A stretch of 64,000 nucleotides of DNA from Solirubrobacterales bacterium (GTDB lineage Bacteria; Actinomycetota; Thermoleophilia; Solirubrobacterales; Solirubrobacteraceae): NCBI GenBank assembly GCA_003133565.1, contig PKYB01000042.1, positions 10,053-74,052 of the forward strand. Reading direction: 5' to 3'. This document shows positions 9,424-19,495 of this stretch, piece by piece. Below the pieces are notes generated by a model. It was not told the DNA's origin. It made no database searches and was given only the letters and a program-made list of their open reading frames with translations. Position 1 is the first letter of the stretch. Each line of letters opens with the position of its first letter. A program made the translations under genes and the position numbers.

Positions 9424-10401
9424 TCAGTGCTCGCCGCTGTCGCCGGGCGGCGGGTCGTCGCGCATGTCCGCGACGATCTCGACCAGCCCCCGCGGGCTCA
9501 TCGTCGGCTGGACCTCCAGCCGCGGCAGCGCGTAGGGGTCGTCGTTCGGCCCGGCCCAACCGTGCACCTCGGTGGTCGAGCCACGGAAACCGGCGGCCTT
9601 GAGCGCGGCGATCACGGTCGGGTCGTACTCGCCCGAGGGGTAGCAGAACCAGTTGACCGGGACGTGGTAGAGCCGCTGGATCTCGCGCCGCGTCGTCGCC
9701 GTCTGGAACGTCAGCTCCGACGGGCTCAGACCAACGAGGCCGACGTGGCTGTAGCCCTGCGTATCGAGCTCCCAGCCGGCCTTGACCAGCGCCCGCACCT
9801 GGCGTCGTGAGAGCCCGCCCTGGGACGGCGGCAGGCCGGTCAGCTGCAGGTTCTCGACGCCGACCCAGCCGAGTTTCGCGAGCACCGGCAGCGCAACCTC
9901 GTACTGCGCCGCGTAGCCGTTGTCGAAGCTGATGACGATCGGCTTGCCGCACGGCAGCGGCGTGTCGTGATGCCAGTTCTCCCACAGCTGATCGAGCGTG
10001 ACGGCGTGGTATCCGGCCGCGGCGACCGCCCGCATCTGCGCGGCGAACTGGGCCGGCGGGACGTAGAGCAGCGGGAATGGCGCGCCGGCGGGGGCCGGCA
10101 GGAGCACGTGGTACTCGAGGATCGCGGCCGCCTCGGGCCGGCGCGGTCCGAGGCAGGCGGCAGTACGGGGCGTGCCGGCGGCGCCGAGCGTCTTGTGCGC
10201 GCCGGGTGTCGAGCCCCCGCCGGCGGCGAGCACCAGGACGACAGCGGCGGCAACCACCACCAGCCCGACGGCGCCCGCGGCGACGCGGCGCCGGCGGCGG
10301 ATCGCGCGCGCCCGCGCGGCACGGCGCATGCGCAAACGCTCGACGTCTGAAAGCCCATCGCGAATCGGTGCCCCAGCGTCCACCGCCCCCTCCTCAGCCA
10401 T
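9424..10401 (-). CDS. membrane-anchored polysaccharide deacetylase
   Basis: N-terminal TM; AILEYHVLLP, PIVISFDNGYA, SHVGLVGLSPSEL, FCYPSGEYD motifs of the NodB-type fold. Confidence 0.8.
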   Translation of the reverse strand: MAEEGAVDAGAPIRDGLSDVERLRMRRAARARAIRRRRRVAAGAVGLVVVAAAVVLVLAAGGGSTPGAHKTLGAAGTPRTAACLGPRRPEAAAILEYHVLLPAPAGAPFPLLYVPPAQFAAQMRAVAAAGYHAVTLDQLWENWHHDTPLPCGKPIVISFDNGYAAQYEVALPVLAKLGWVGVENLQLTGLPPSQGGLSRRQVRALVKAGWELDTQGYSHVGLVGLSPSELTFQTATTRREIQRLYHVPVNWFCYPSGEYDPTVIAALKAAGFRGSTTEVHGWAGPNDDPYALPRLEVQPTMSPRGLVEIVADMRDDPPPGDSGEH

Positions 10402-10488
10402 GCTCCGGCGACCACTGTTGCACGCCGTTCGGTCTGTTGCGCTGTGGCGTGGTCGGTCGGCGCTGCCGCACACTTCCCGACGAGAGGT

Positions 10489-11097
10489 CTAGGAGTTGTG
10501 CCGGGCCAGCCGCGCCTCGAGCTCGCCGCGCACATGCGGCCACTCCCGGGCGATGACGCTGTAGTAGGCGCTGTCGCGGATGACATCGCCGCGGACGATC
10601 ATGTGGCTGCGGAAGATCCCCTCGAACTGCGCGCCGATCCCGAGCAGCGCGCGCCGCGAGCGTTCGTTGAGCTGATCGGTCTTGAACTCCACGCGGATGG
10701 CGTCGAGCGCGCCGAAGGCGTGGCCGAGCAGCAGTAGCTTCGTCTCGACGTTGGCTCCGCTGCGCCAAGCCGACGGCGCAAGCCAGCTCCAGCCGATCTC
10801 GAGGCCGCGGTGCTCCGGGCGCAGCGCGAGGTAGCGCGTGCTGCCAATCGCCACGCCACTGGCGCGCTCGATCACCGCGAACGGCGCCTCGCCGCCATCC
10901 GCTCTGTTTGCCAGTGCCTCGAGCAGCCAGCGGTGGAAGTGCTCCGGCGAGGCGCTCGCGTTGAACGACATCCAGCGCCAGACCTCCGGGTCGCTCGCGG
11001 CTTCGCGCAGCTCCGCTTCGTGCGCCTCAGACAGCGGCTCGAGGCGCACCAGCTTGCCTTCGAGCGTCGGCGCCAGGTGTTCGTCCCAATCTCCCAT
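10489..11097 (-). CDS. GNAT-family N-acetyltransferase (RimJ/RimL-like)
   Basis: LVRLEPLSEAHEAEL, IGSTRYLALRPEHRGLEIGWSWLAPSAWRSGANVETKLLLLGHAF. Confidence 0.88.
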   Translation of the reverse strand: MGDWDEHLAPTLEGKLVRLEPLSEAHEAELREAASDPEVWRWMSFNASASPEHFHRWLLEALANRADGGEAPFAVIERASGVAIGSTRYLALRPEHRGLEIGWSWLAPSAWRSGANVETKLLLLGHAFGALDAIRVEFKTDQLNERSRRALLGIGAQFEGIFRSHMIVRGDVIRDSAYYSVIAREWPHVRGELEARLARHNS

Positions 11098-11136
11098 GAC
11101 CGCTTGGACTGTAGCCGGGCGTAGACTGGTGCTGCT

Positions 11137-11430
11137 ATGTCGGGCATCTTCAAGCGCCGGCGCCCGGCGAGCGACGGGGGCGACACCACGGCCACCGAGC
11201 GCGCGGCCGGCGAATCCGAGCGCCGGGCGGAGAACGAGGCGCGCCGCCAAGCCTCGGACGCCGAAGGGGCGCGCCAGGCCACCGAAAACGAGACGCGGCG
11301 CCAGGCCTCCGAGGCCAGGACGCGCAGCGTGGCCGCCGAGAACGAGGCGCGCCGTCAGGCCTCCGACGCCGAAGCTCGCCGTCAGGCGGCCGAGAACGAG
11401 GCCCGCGCCACCTCTGCGCAGTCGCCCTAG
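11137..11430 (+). CDS. small highly charged repeat/coiled-coil-like protein
   Basis: 97 aa dominated by repeated (N)EARRQASDAEARRQAAENEARRQ units; no Gly/Pro in the core. Confidence 0.5.
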   Translation: MSGIFKRRRPASDGGDTTATERAAGESERRAENEARRQASDAEGARQATENETRRQASEARTRSVAAENEARRQASDAEARRQAAENEARATSAQSP

Positions 11431-11642
11431 CCTCGCCGCGAGCGTTGGGCTGCGGGCGACGGCGTCGAACCCCGCGTTGCGCCGTGTTAGTGGCTCTTAA
11501 CCGCTCCGTCGCTGGTTCAGCCTAGGCTTCGCCTGGCCACGACCCGTACCCGAAGGCCGCACGGTCCGCCGGTTGCGGATCCGCGGCGACTGCGCACCAC
11601 GCCGTAGCAGGCTCGTCTCGAGCTCGCATGCAAGCGCCTTAG

Positions 11643-14051
11643 ATGTTCCTCCTCACAACCATCGTCTATCCGTGTGTGTTCGCTCTCGTCTGCGTCGGCA
11701 CGGGGCTGGCGGTCGATCGCGCGAGCGGGCGGTTCCTGCCGGCGGTCATGCTCCCCGTGGTCGGCGCCGCGGCGCTGATCGGCGTCTCGCAGCTCACGAC
11801 CTACGTGCCGTCCATCGCCCCGGCGACGCCCTACGTGTTTGCGGCGCTCGGCGCGGGCGGCATCGCGCTCGAGTGGCGGCGCGCCAGCGCCGCCGCGCGC
11901 CGCTGGCGCTCGCGCGGCTGGCAGCTCTCGCTGCCGGTCCTCGTCTACCTCCTGGCGCTCGCACCGGTGCTGGCCTCGGGGCACACGAGCTTCTCCGCCT
12001 ACCAGGTGCTGACGGACTCGGCGTTTCACATGATGGGAGCGGACTACCTCATCCGTCACGGCCAGGACTACGCGCACCTCGATCTGCGCAACTCCTACGG
12101 GCTCTACATCAACGGCTACTACGGGACGGGTTACCCCTCGGGTGCGGACACCCTGTTCGGCGCCAGCTCCTTCCTCGTCGGCTTGCCGCTGATCTGGACC
12201 TTCCAGCCGTTCAACGCGTTCATGCTCGCGACCGCTGTTGGGCCGGCGTGGGTGCTGACCCGGCGGATCGGGCTCACGGGCGCCTGGGCTGCGCTCGCGG
12301 CAGCGAGCATCAGCGTCCCGGCCCTGGTCTATGCCTACGAGCTGATCGGGTCGGTCAAGGAGATCACCGCGCTGCCGATGATCATGACTCTCGGCGCCCT
12401 CGTCGTGTTGCGCGATCGCTGGCTGCGCGGCCCGCCGCGCCGCGCCGCGCCGTTCGCGCTCGCCGCCGCCGCCGGCGTATCGGCGCTCGGCGTCGGATTT
12501 GGCGCCTGGGTGCTCGCAAGCGGCGCGGTGCTGGCCGCGGTCCTCGTCATCGACGTGGCAAAGAACCGCCAGCGCGGAGTGGCGGTGCTGGCGCTCGTGG
12601 CCGCCGGTGCCGGCGTCGCGGCGCTCGCCGCGCTTCCGACCTGGCTGCACGCACCGGCCTCAGCGCAGGGGACGGCGACGGTCGCCTCGACGTCCAATCC
12701 AGGCAACCTCGTCACTGGAGGCCTCCAGACGAGCCAGGTGTTCGGGACCTGGCTGACGGGGTCCTACGCGGCAGTCCCGACGGGCACCGCTGCCCTGATC
12801 ACCTACGGCGTGATCGCCGTCACGGTCATCGCCGCGCTGCTCGGCGCCCAGTACCTCCTGATGATCCGCCAGGACGTGTTCATCGGCTGGCTCGTTGGTC
12901 TGGTGCTGATCGCGATCGCGTTGTTCGCCTACGCGACGACCTGGATCGACGCGAAGACATTGATGCTCAGCTCGCCGATTGTCCTGCTCCTCTCCTGGGG
13001 CGGCGTCGCCGCGCTCGTTGACCGGCGCCACCTGCTCGCCGCGGCGCTGCTCGCGCTGGTACTCGCCGGCGGTGTGCTTGCCTCCGATGCGGTGCAATAC
13101 AACGCCACGGATCTCGCGCCGGCGGCGCGCTACACCGAGCTCGCCTCGCTCGACAGCCGCTTCGCCGGCAAAGGCCCGACGCTCTTTAGCGACTTCGACG
13201 AGTACAGCCTTTATGAGCTGCGAAACCTCGATGTCGGCGGTCCCGACTTTCTCTTCCCGCCGCCGGCGCTCGCCCACGTGCCGCGGCCGGGGCCGGGCGG
13301 TCGCCACGGCGAACCGGTGGACCTGAATCAGGTCTCGCCGAAGGCCCTGCGCAGCTACCCACTGATCGTCACGCGCGTGGATCCGCTTGCCGACCGACCG
13401 CCGTCCGCCTACCGGCTGCTCTGGCAGGGCGCCTTCTACGAGGTCTGGGGTCGGCGGCGCCATGCGCCCGCGGCGTTCGCCCACGTCGCCTTCTACCGCC
13501 ACAGCCTCGCCGCCGATCTCGCTCGCTGCCCCAGCGTCGCGCGTATCGCAGCGCAACACAACGGCCACCTGGTGGCGGCGTTGGCGCCCGAGACCGTCAC
13601 GGTCGACTTCACGAGCGCGTCACCGCTCGGCGCCGACACGCACAACAAGCTCAATCTGCTCGCCGGCTCCGGGCGCGTGGTGGTGCCGTTCAGCGTCCCC
13701 TACGCCGGCCGCTGGGATCTCTGGCTCCTCGGCGAGATCATGCCGAACGTCGAAGTGAGCATCGACGGGCATCCTGGCGCGAGGACCGGCGATCAGCTGA
13801 GCGGCAACAGCGCCACGCCAGACCCCGTGGGGCCGTTCAGCGTGACGCTGGCGGCCGGCCGCCATCAGCTGACCTTCACCGATGCTGGCTCGAGCCTCGC
13901 CCCGGGTGCCGGCGGCGACGCGTTCCTGAACCGCGTCTTCTTCACCCCTGCAGGTGCCGACGGGCGCCACGGGCTCCGCAGCGCATCGGCGGCCGACTGG
14001 CCTTCTTTGTGCAGCGGCCGCTACGAGTGGATCGAGGCCGTGCCCAACTGA
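11643..14051 (+). CDS. large multi-pass membrane protein (glycosyltransferase/mannosyltransferase-like)
   Basis: 802 aa, many TM segments and a C-terminal extracytoplasmic beta domain. Confidence 0.7.
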   Translation: MFLLTTIVYPCVFALVCVGTGLAVDRASGRFLPAVMLPVVGAAALIGVSQLTTYVPSIAPATPYVFAALGAGGIALEWRRASAAARRWRSRGWQLSLPVLVYLLALAPVLASGHTSFSAYQVLTDSAFHMMGADYLIRHGQDYAHLDLRNSYGLYINGYYGTGYPSGADTLFGASSFLVGLPLIWTFQPFNAFMLATAVGPAWVLTRRIGLTGAWAALAAASISVPALVYAYELIGSVKEITALPMIMTLGALVVLRDRWLRGPPRRAAPFALAAAAGVSALGVGFGAWVLASGAVLAAVLVIDVAKNRQRGVAVLALVAAGAGVAALAALPTWLHAPASAQGTATVASTSNPGNLVTGGLQTSQVFGTWLTGSYAAVPTGTAALITYGVIAVTVIAALLGAQYLLMIRQDVFIGWLVGLVLIAIALFAYATTWIDAKTLMLSSPIVLLLSWGGVAALVDRRHLLAAALLALVLAGGVLASDAVQYNATDLAPAARYTELASLDSRFAGKGPTLFSDFDEYSLYELRNLDVGGPDFLFPPPALAHVPRPGPGGRHGEPVDLNQVSPKALRSYPLIVTRVDPLADRPPSAYRLLWQGAFYEVWGRRRHAPAAFAHVAFYRHSLAADLARCPSVARIAAQHNGHLVAALAPETVTVDFTSASPLGADTHNKLNLLAGSGRVVVPFSVPYAGRWDLWLLGEIMPNVEVSIDGHPGARTGDQLSGNSATPDPVGPFSVTLAAGRHQLTFTDAGSSLAPGAGGDAFLNRVFFTPAGADGRHGLRSASAADWPSLCSGRYEWIEAVPN

Positions 14052-14089
14052 CGTCGGGGGTCCTTGACCAGTGCGCGCTTACTGCGCCG

Positions 14090-15604
14090 CTAATGCGCGG
14101 GCGCGGCGCCGACCGGCTCGGCTGAGTTTGCGATCGCGAGCATCTGGCTGTTGGTCAGGTTTTCCAGCAGCGTGTTGCTGACCCAGTAGAGCTCGTTACC
14201 TTGGCGCCAGCCGATGTCGTGGATGTGGGAGCCGTCGTCGACGAACATGTAGCTGCGGCCGTCGATCGTCTCCGTTTCGTTCGGGTTGGCGAAGAGCGGC
14301 GGGTCGGTCCAATTCATTCCCTCGATGCCGTAGTAGCCGCCGACCTCGTTCACGCTCCAGTCGATGCGGTAGCCGCGGTGGGGATGGTTCTGCTCGTCGC
14401 GAACGGTGAAGGCGTGAAAGTCGCCGTCTCCGCTGTAGAGCGCATCGATCGTCTCGACGCTTGGCAGATATAGCGGGAAGGGGACGTCGGTGGCGATCTC
14501 GAGCGCCTGATCCTCGATCCCCGATGCCAGCGGGTAGAGGTCTTCATCGGCGAGTGTGGCGGATGACGGGGCGTGGTGGTGTCCGACGTGCGGTGCTGGC
14601 GTGGGCAGCTTCGTTTTCTGGTCCTCGTAGAGGAAGTCGTCGACGCTCGCTCTGATCAGCGCCGGCGTCGAGGTGACGTAGTCCTCGCCGTTTTCGACGA
14701 AGAAGCTGTTATCGACCTGGAAGGGAACCTGGCGAATCGGCTGGGAAATCGAGCGGGCGGCGAGCTCGAGCAGCTGCTGAACGTCCTGGGTGCCGCGGAT
14801 GTCGGTCGCGACGGCGCGGCCGAACGCCTTGGCGAGCTGGTTGTACTTCGTCAGCAGCTTCCAGACACCGAGCTGGGCCACGGCCTGGCGGATGAAGTCC
14901 TGCTGGCGTGCGACGCGCACGAAATCCGAGTCGGTGTGGCGGTAGCGAACGTAGTCGAGCGCCTTCTCGCCGCAGAGCCGCTGATAGCCCGGCTCGATGT
15001 CGATCGGCTGATAGGAGTCGCCGGGTGGGTTGTAGTAGTAGCGGTCGACGTCGATGTAGACGCAACCGATGGCGTCGACGAGCCCGAGAAACGACGCGAA
15101 GTTGAAGTCGATCACATGGTTGACCGTGATCCCTGGCAGCGTCTTCTTGGCGACTGCGAGCGTGAGGCCCACCTTGCCGAGCGCGTAGGTGGCGTTGAAC
15201 TTCTGCGTGTACCGCGCGCCGTGGTAGTCGAAGCTGACCATCAGATCGCGCGGGATCGACATGATCGAAACCTGGCCCTCCGCGGGGTCGAGGCGCACCA
15301 GCATGAACGTGTCCGCGTGGAGCAGGTGCGCTCCGTTGACCGTCTCGTAGCCGCCGGTCTGGTAGGTCGTCGTCTTGCCGATGTGGTCGTCGCCGATGAT
15401 CATGATCGTCTCGGGCGCTCCCGTCTTGGCGGCGGTCAGCTGCGATGACTTGATCGGCTTACCCCCCAATGCCAGATCAGAAGCGATCGTGTTCGCAACT
15501 GCCAGCGCGAGCCCGTTGATTGCGACCGCGCCGCAGCCCACGATGACGATGCAGCCGAGCAAGCTTGCGAGGAACCGGGGCCATCGCCGTTTGCGCTCAA
15601 ACAT
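14090..15604 (-). CDS. LytR-CpsA-Psr (LCP) family protein
   Basis: N-terminal TM; ETIMIIGDDH, HADTFMLVRLDPAEGQVSIMSIPRDLMVSF, LDYVRYRHTDSDFVRVARQQDFIR. The ORF extends to 15625. Confidence 0.92.
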   Translation of the reverse strand: MFERKRRWPRFLASLLGCIVIVGCGAVAINGLALAVANTIASDLALGGKPIKSSQLTAAKTGAPETIMIIGDDHIGKTTTYQTGGYETVNGAHLLHADTFMLVRLDPAEGQVSIMSIPRDLMVSFDYHGARYTQKFNATYALGKVGLTLAVAKKTLPGITVNHVIDFNFASFLGLVDAIGCVYIDVDRYYYNPPGDSYQPIDIEPGYQRLCGEKALDYVRYRHTDSDFVRVARQQDFIRQAVAQLGVWKLLTKYNQLAKAFGRAVATDIRGTQDVQQLLELAARSISQPIRQVPFQVDNSFFVENGEDYVTSTPALIRASVDDFLYEDQKTKLPTPAPHVGHHHAPSSATLADEDLYPLASGIEDQALEIATDVPFPLYLPSVETIDALYSGDGDFHAFTVRDEQNHPHRGYRIDWSVNEVGGYYGIEGMNWTDPPLFANPNETETIDGRSYMFVDDGSHIHDIGWRQGNELYWVSNTLLENLTNSQMLAIANSAEPVGAAPAH

Positions 15605-15903
15605 GGTGATCAGGGGGCCGCTCAAGCATTGTGATCAGCGGGCATTTGTCGGAGACAGGGGCGACCCGGCACGCGCGATAGCGACACGGGCGGAATGCGC
15701 AAACGCGGCGAGTGGCTCGGAGCGCCTCCGACCCTCACCGGCTCGCCCCGGCCGGCCTCGGCGGTTAGGAGCGACAGTCCGCTGTGCATCCCCACGGTAG
15801 CCTACCGAGGCATGCCGGCCCTTCAGCGCCACTTGCCGCCTGGTGGCGGTGAGCGGCTCGGCACCGGCGAGCGCGTGAGGGCCGCCGACTCGCCCGCGCC
15901 GCG

Positions 15904-17856
15904 GTGAGGCGTATCGGTTGCGCTTTCGCTTGCGCGGCGCTCGCGCTGGCGGCCGGTGGGCCGCCCTCCACCGCCGCCGCGACGCCGCGTGTCCTGATTG
16001 CACTGGTCGGGCTCGGCGCCGGTGCGCCGGCGCGCGCAAGCTTGCTGGGGCGCTTTGCTGCTGATCCCCGGCTCGCGGCGTTCGGGCTGCTCGGCGCGAG
16101 CCTTGGTAACTACAACGAGCTGCAGACGCTGCTCGACATCACGCAGTCCGCGCGCGTGCCCTTCGTCGATTACACGCCCCGCTCGCCGGCGCCGCTGACG
16201 CTCGAGGCGAACGGCACGGTGCTCGGCTGGCCGGCCGAGCTAAAGCGCGCCCGTGGCGCCGACGCGAGCATCGAGCCCGGCCTTTTGGCCTCGCAAATCC
16301 CCGGCGGCAGCGCCTATGCGGCGATCGGAGCCAAGCCGGGCATCGACGCGCTGCTCGCGGCCGATCGCCGCGGCCATGTGGCGGCGGTGTCGCTCGGCGG
16401 CGGCGGATCGCTGCTGCGGCGCATCCGTGGCCTGCTGGCGACGCGGCGGCTCGTCGTTGCCGATCTTTCTTCCGGTGCTCTCGGCCTGAGAGAGCTCAAC
16501 CAGCTGCTCGCGAGCAGATCGGCGGGGGAGCTCGTCATCGGGCTCGAGCGGCCGCCGCGCACGTCCGCTTCGGCGCTACAAGCGCCGGCACTGCTCGCGA
16601 TCGCCACCAGCTCCATCGGTAGCGGGCGCGGCGCGCTGCGGACGGCGACGACGCGAATCGACGGTCTCGTCACGACGCTCGATTTGGCCCCGACGATCCT
16701 TGACTGGCTTGACCTGCGCGAGCCGAGCGCGTTTGTCGGTCAGAGGATCACAGTCGGCGCTCCCCGGAGCGCGGCCGCGCTCAGCGCCTTCGCGGCGCGC
16801 CTCAAAGTGATCGGGCACCGGCGCACGCCGGCGATTGCCGCCTTCCTCATCGCCTGGCTCGCCCTCCTCGCGAGCGCGGCGGTGCTCTGGCGCCGCGCGG
16901 GCCTTGCGCGCGCGCTGCGGCTCGGCGGCCTCGCGGCGCTCTGGGCGCCGACGACGATTCTCATGGCGGCAGCCCTGGAGCCGAGCGAAGCCGTTGAGAT
17001 CGCGGTGATCGTCGGCGGCGCTTTCGCGCTGGGCTTTGCAACCGATCGGCTGGCGCGCTGGCCGCGGGGGCCGGCGATCCCCGCGGCGGTCGGGATCGTG
17101 CTCTACAGCGTCGATCTCGCGCGTGGCTCGCCCTTGATCGTGCGCTCGCTGCTCGGCCCGAACCCGATCTCCGGCGCGCGATTCTTCGGCGTCGGCAACG
17201 AGCTGTCGGCGGTACTACCGATCCTGCTGTTCGCGGGACTCGCCGCGGCGTTGCCCCAGCGGCCAGCGAGTCGCCGCGACGCCGCACGGTTCGCCGCCGC
17301 CGGCGCGCTCGTGACGCTGATCTGCAGCTGGGGACCGCTCGGCGCGAACGTCGGTGCGATCTTCACCGTCGGCGTCGGCAGCGTGGTCGCAACGATCTTG
17401 CTCGTGCCCGGTCGCATCAGCGCTCGACGCGTGGCGCTCGCTGTCGCGGTGCCGCTGGTCGGTTTGGGGCTGCTCGCCGCGCTTGACCTTGCCAGCGGCG
17501 GCGGAGCCCAGTATACGCGCGAGGTCGTACACGCCGACTCGCTCGCGGCCCTGATCGACACGCTGGGGCGCCGGCTCCGAGAGGCCTGGCTGACCTTGCG
17601 CGGCGGTGCCACGGCGCTCGCGGTCCTCGCCGCGCTCGCGGTCGCCGCAGCGCTCCATCGGCTGCGCGCGGGCGTGCTGGCGCCGGTCGCCGGCGCCAAC
17701 GCCTGGGGCGCAGCGCTGGCCGGAGGCTTCGCCGGTGCCCTGGTCGGATCGATCGCGAACGACTCGGGCGCACGGCTCCTGCTGGTCGGCTGCTTCGCGC
17801 TCGTCTGCGTGCTTGCCTACATCCGCGGCGCGCCGGCGCCGACTACTTCCCCGTAG
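15904..17856 (+). CDS. multi-pass membrane protein with N-terminal alkaline-phosphatase-like extracytoplasmic domain
   Basis: 650 aa; TTLDLAPTILDWL resembles the alkaline phosphatase superfamily; about 10 TM helices after residue ~300. Confidence 0.6.
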   Translation: MRRIGCAFACAALALAAGGPPSTAAATPRVLIALVGLGAGAPARASLLGRFAADPRLAAFGLLGASLGNYNELQTLLDITQSARVPFVDYTPRSPAPLTLEANGTVLGWPAELKRARGADASIEPGLLASQIPGGSAYAAIGAKPGIDALLAADRRGHVAAVSLGGGGSLLRRIRGLLATRRLVVADLSSGALGLRELNQLLASRSAGELVIGLERPPRTSASALQAPALLAIATSSIGSGRGALRTATTRIDGLVTTLDLAPTILDWLDLREPSAFVGQRITVGAPRSAAALSAFAARLKVIGHRRTPAIAAFLIAWLALLASAAVLWRRAGLARALRLGGLAALWAPTTILMAAALEPSEAVEIAVIVGGAFALGFATDRLARWPRGPAIPAAVGIVLYSVDLARGSPLIVRSLLGPNPISGARFFGVGNELSAVLPILLFAGLAAALPQRPASRRDAARFAAAGALVTLICSWGPLGANVGAIFTVGVGSVVATILLVPGRISARRVALAVAVPLVGLGLLAALDLASGGGAQYTREVVHADSLAALIDTLGRRLREAWLTLRGGATALAVLAALAVAAALHRLRAGVLAPVAGANAWGAALAGGFAGALVGSIANDSGARLLLVGCFALVCVLAYIRGAPAPTTSP

Positions 17857-17858
17857 CG

Positions 17859-18113
17859 CTACTGCAGCTGGTCGATAAAGGTGTAGATGACCATCAGGCT
17901 GACGAGGACGACGAAGACTCGAAGCGCCCACAGTGCCGTGGTGGTGCGCGCGCTGAGGGTCGCTCGCGCGACCGGCTGCGAGGTCGCGGCGACAAACTGG
18001 TCGCGCTCGAGGTTCATGATCAGCTCGTCCTCGTAGCGCTCTTCCGCGTGCGGGTCCGCCTTGGCCGCGGGTGCGTCGTGGTGGCGGTCGCGGGTTTTTG
18101 GTGGTGTGCTCAC
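17859..18113 (-). CDS. small single-TM protein coupled to the Nramp gene
   Basis: GTG at 18113 overlaps the Nramp stop (GTGA); 84 aa ending in TM ALWALRVFVVLVSLMVIYTFIDQLQ. Chosen within the longer ORF 17859-18452. Confidence 0.65.
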   Translation of the reverse strand: MSTPPKTRDRHHDAPAAKADPHAEERYEDELIMNLERDQFVAATSQPVARATLSARTTTALWALRVFVVLVSLMVIYTFIDQLQ

Positions 18114-19495
18114 GCCGGGATGAGATGGACGGTCTGGAGGAAGGAGTCGATGCCGTAGGCGGCGCCGCAGAGTCCGACGAACGCGATCACTGCGATCCCG
18201 ATCACGTTCGTCGAGCGCTTGTTGGCCCAGGCTCCCATCAGGCCTTTGTCGTTCGCGAGCATGACCATCAGGACGAGGCTGACAGGGAGCAGCACGGTCG
18301 CGAGCACGTTTGCGTTGAGCGCGATCGAGAGCAGCGGCGCGCCGGGGATGAGGATCACTGCGGCGGCGATCAACGCGACGCCGATGTTTGCCGCATAGAA
18401 GAGCGCGGCGTTGCGCGGCGAGCTGTTGAAGCTGTGCGAGACGCCGACGCACTCGCCCGCGGCATAGGCGGTGCTCGCAGAGATCGTGAGGATCGCCACC
18501 GCTCCGGCCTCGATCAGTCCGAGGGCGAACACGGTGCCGGCGGCGGAGCCGGCGACGTGCTTGAGCGCTTCGGGGAAGCCGGCGCCGGCGAAGCCCTGGA
18601 TGCCCGTGCCGTTGTGGGTGAGGAGCGCCGCTCCGGCGACCAGCGCGCCGATGCCAAAGATCGCCGCGAGCACCGCGCCGACCGCCGTGTCGTAGCGGCC
18701 GTGGTTGATGTCACGCGGCGTCATACCTTTGTCAGCCGACGCGCTCTGCTGGAAGAAGATCATCCAGGGCGTCACCGTGGCGCCGATCGTCGAGGCCAGC
18801 AGCAGCAGCAGCGTGTTGAAGCTGCCGCCGGGGAAGGGGCTGAAGGACAAGGACCGGGCAAGCGCGCCGACGTCGGGCTTGACGAGGATCGCGGCGAGCA
18901 GGAAGAGGCCGTTGAAGAGCGCCATGCCGAGGACGATGCGCTCCCAGCGCCAGTAGCGCCCGCCGCTCAGCGTGAACACGACGAGCGCGAGGCCGAGTGC
19001 GACGGCCACGCCCGCGCCGAGGTGGAAGTAGGCGAGTCCGACACGAATCGAGACGAACTCCGCGACGAGCGTGACGAGGTTGGTGAGCGTGAGGTCGCCG
19101 GCGCCGAACCAGCCCCAGACCTTGCCGAGTCGCTGCAGCACCAGCTCGCCGTAGCCGCGGTGGGTGACGGCACCAATGCGCATGCACATCTCCTGGCAGA
19201 CGTAGGCCATCAAGAACAGCAGCGGGATGAATGGAACGAAGAAGCCGAGCCCATACTGGGCGCCGTCGGAGGCGTAGGCGATCATGCTCGGCCCGTCGTT
19301 CTCGCCGAGCATCGCGAGGATCCCGGGGCCGACAAGCAGCCACAGCAGCTTCCAGCGCTTGCTGTGCTTGCGCGCGCTATAGACTCGCTCGCGGTCAACC
19401 GAGCGTGCCGCGTCCTCGTGGGTGAGCGGCGGCTCCCCGTCGCGGATCGGCGGCAGGCCGAGCGCCGGGGAGCTACTCGCTTTAGTCGCCGCCAT
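18110..19495 (-). CDS. Nramp-family divalent metal (Mn/Fe) transporter
   Basis: GPGILAMLGENDGPSMIAYASDGAQYG plus multi-TM Nramp pattern; ATG at 19495 overlaps the upstream regulator ORF. Confidence 0.88.
   Translation of the reverse strand: MAATKASSSPALGLPPIRDGEPPLTHEDAARSVDRERVYSARKHSKRWKLLWLLVGPGILAMLGENDGPSMIAYASDGAQYGLGFFVPFIPLLFLMAYVCQEMCMRIGAVTHRGYGELVLQRLGKVWGWFGAGDLTLTNLVTLVAEFVSIRVGLAYFHLGAGVAVALGLALVVFTLSGGRYWRWERIVLGMALFNGLFLLAAILVKPDVGALARSLSFSPFPGGSFNTLLLLLASTIGATVTPWMIFFQQSASADKGMTPRDINHGRYDTAVGAVLAAIFGIGALVAGAALLTHNGTGIQGFAGAGFPEALKHVAGSAAGTVFALGLIEAGAVAILTISASTAYAAGECVGVSHSFNSSPRNAALFYAANIGVALIAAAVILIPGAPLLSIALNANVLATVLLPVSLVLMVMLANDKGLMGAWANKRSTNVIGIAVIAFVGLCGAAYGIDSFLQTVHLIPA

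Noticed and set aside
11517-12650. 377-aa antisense ORF under the large membrane protein
   Set aside because: Shadow ORF with Arg/Gly/His-rich composition opposite a strong TM protein.
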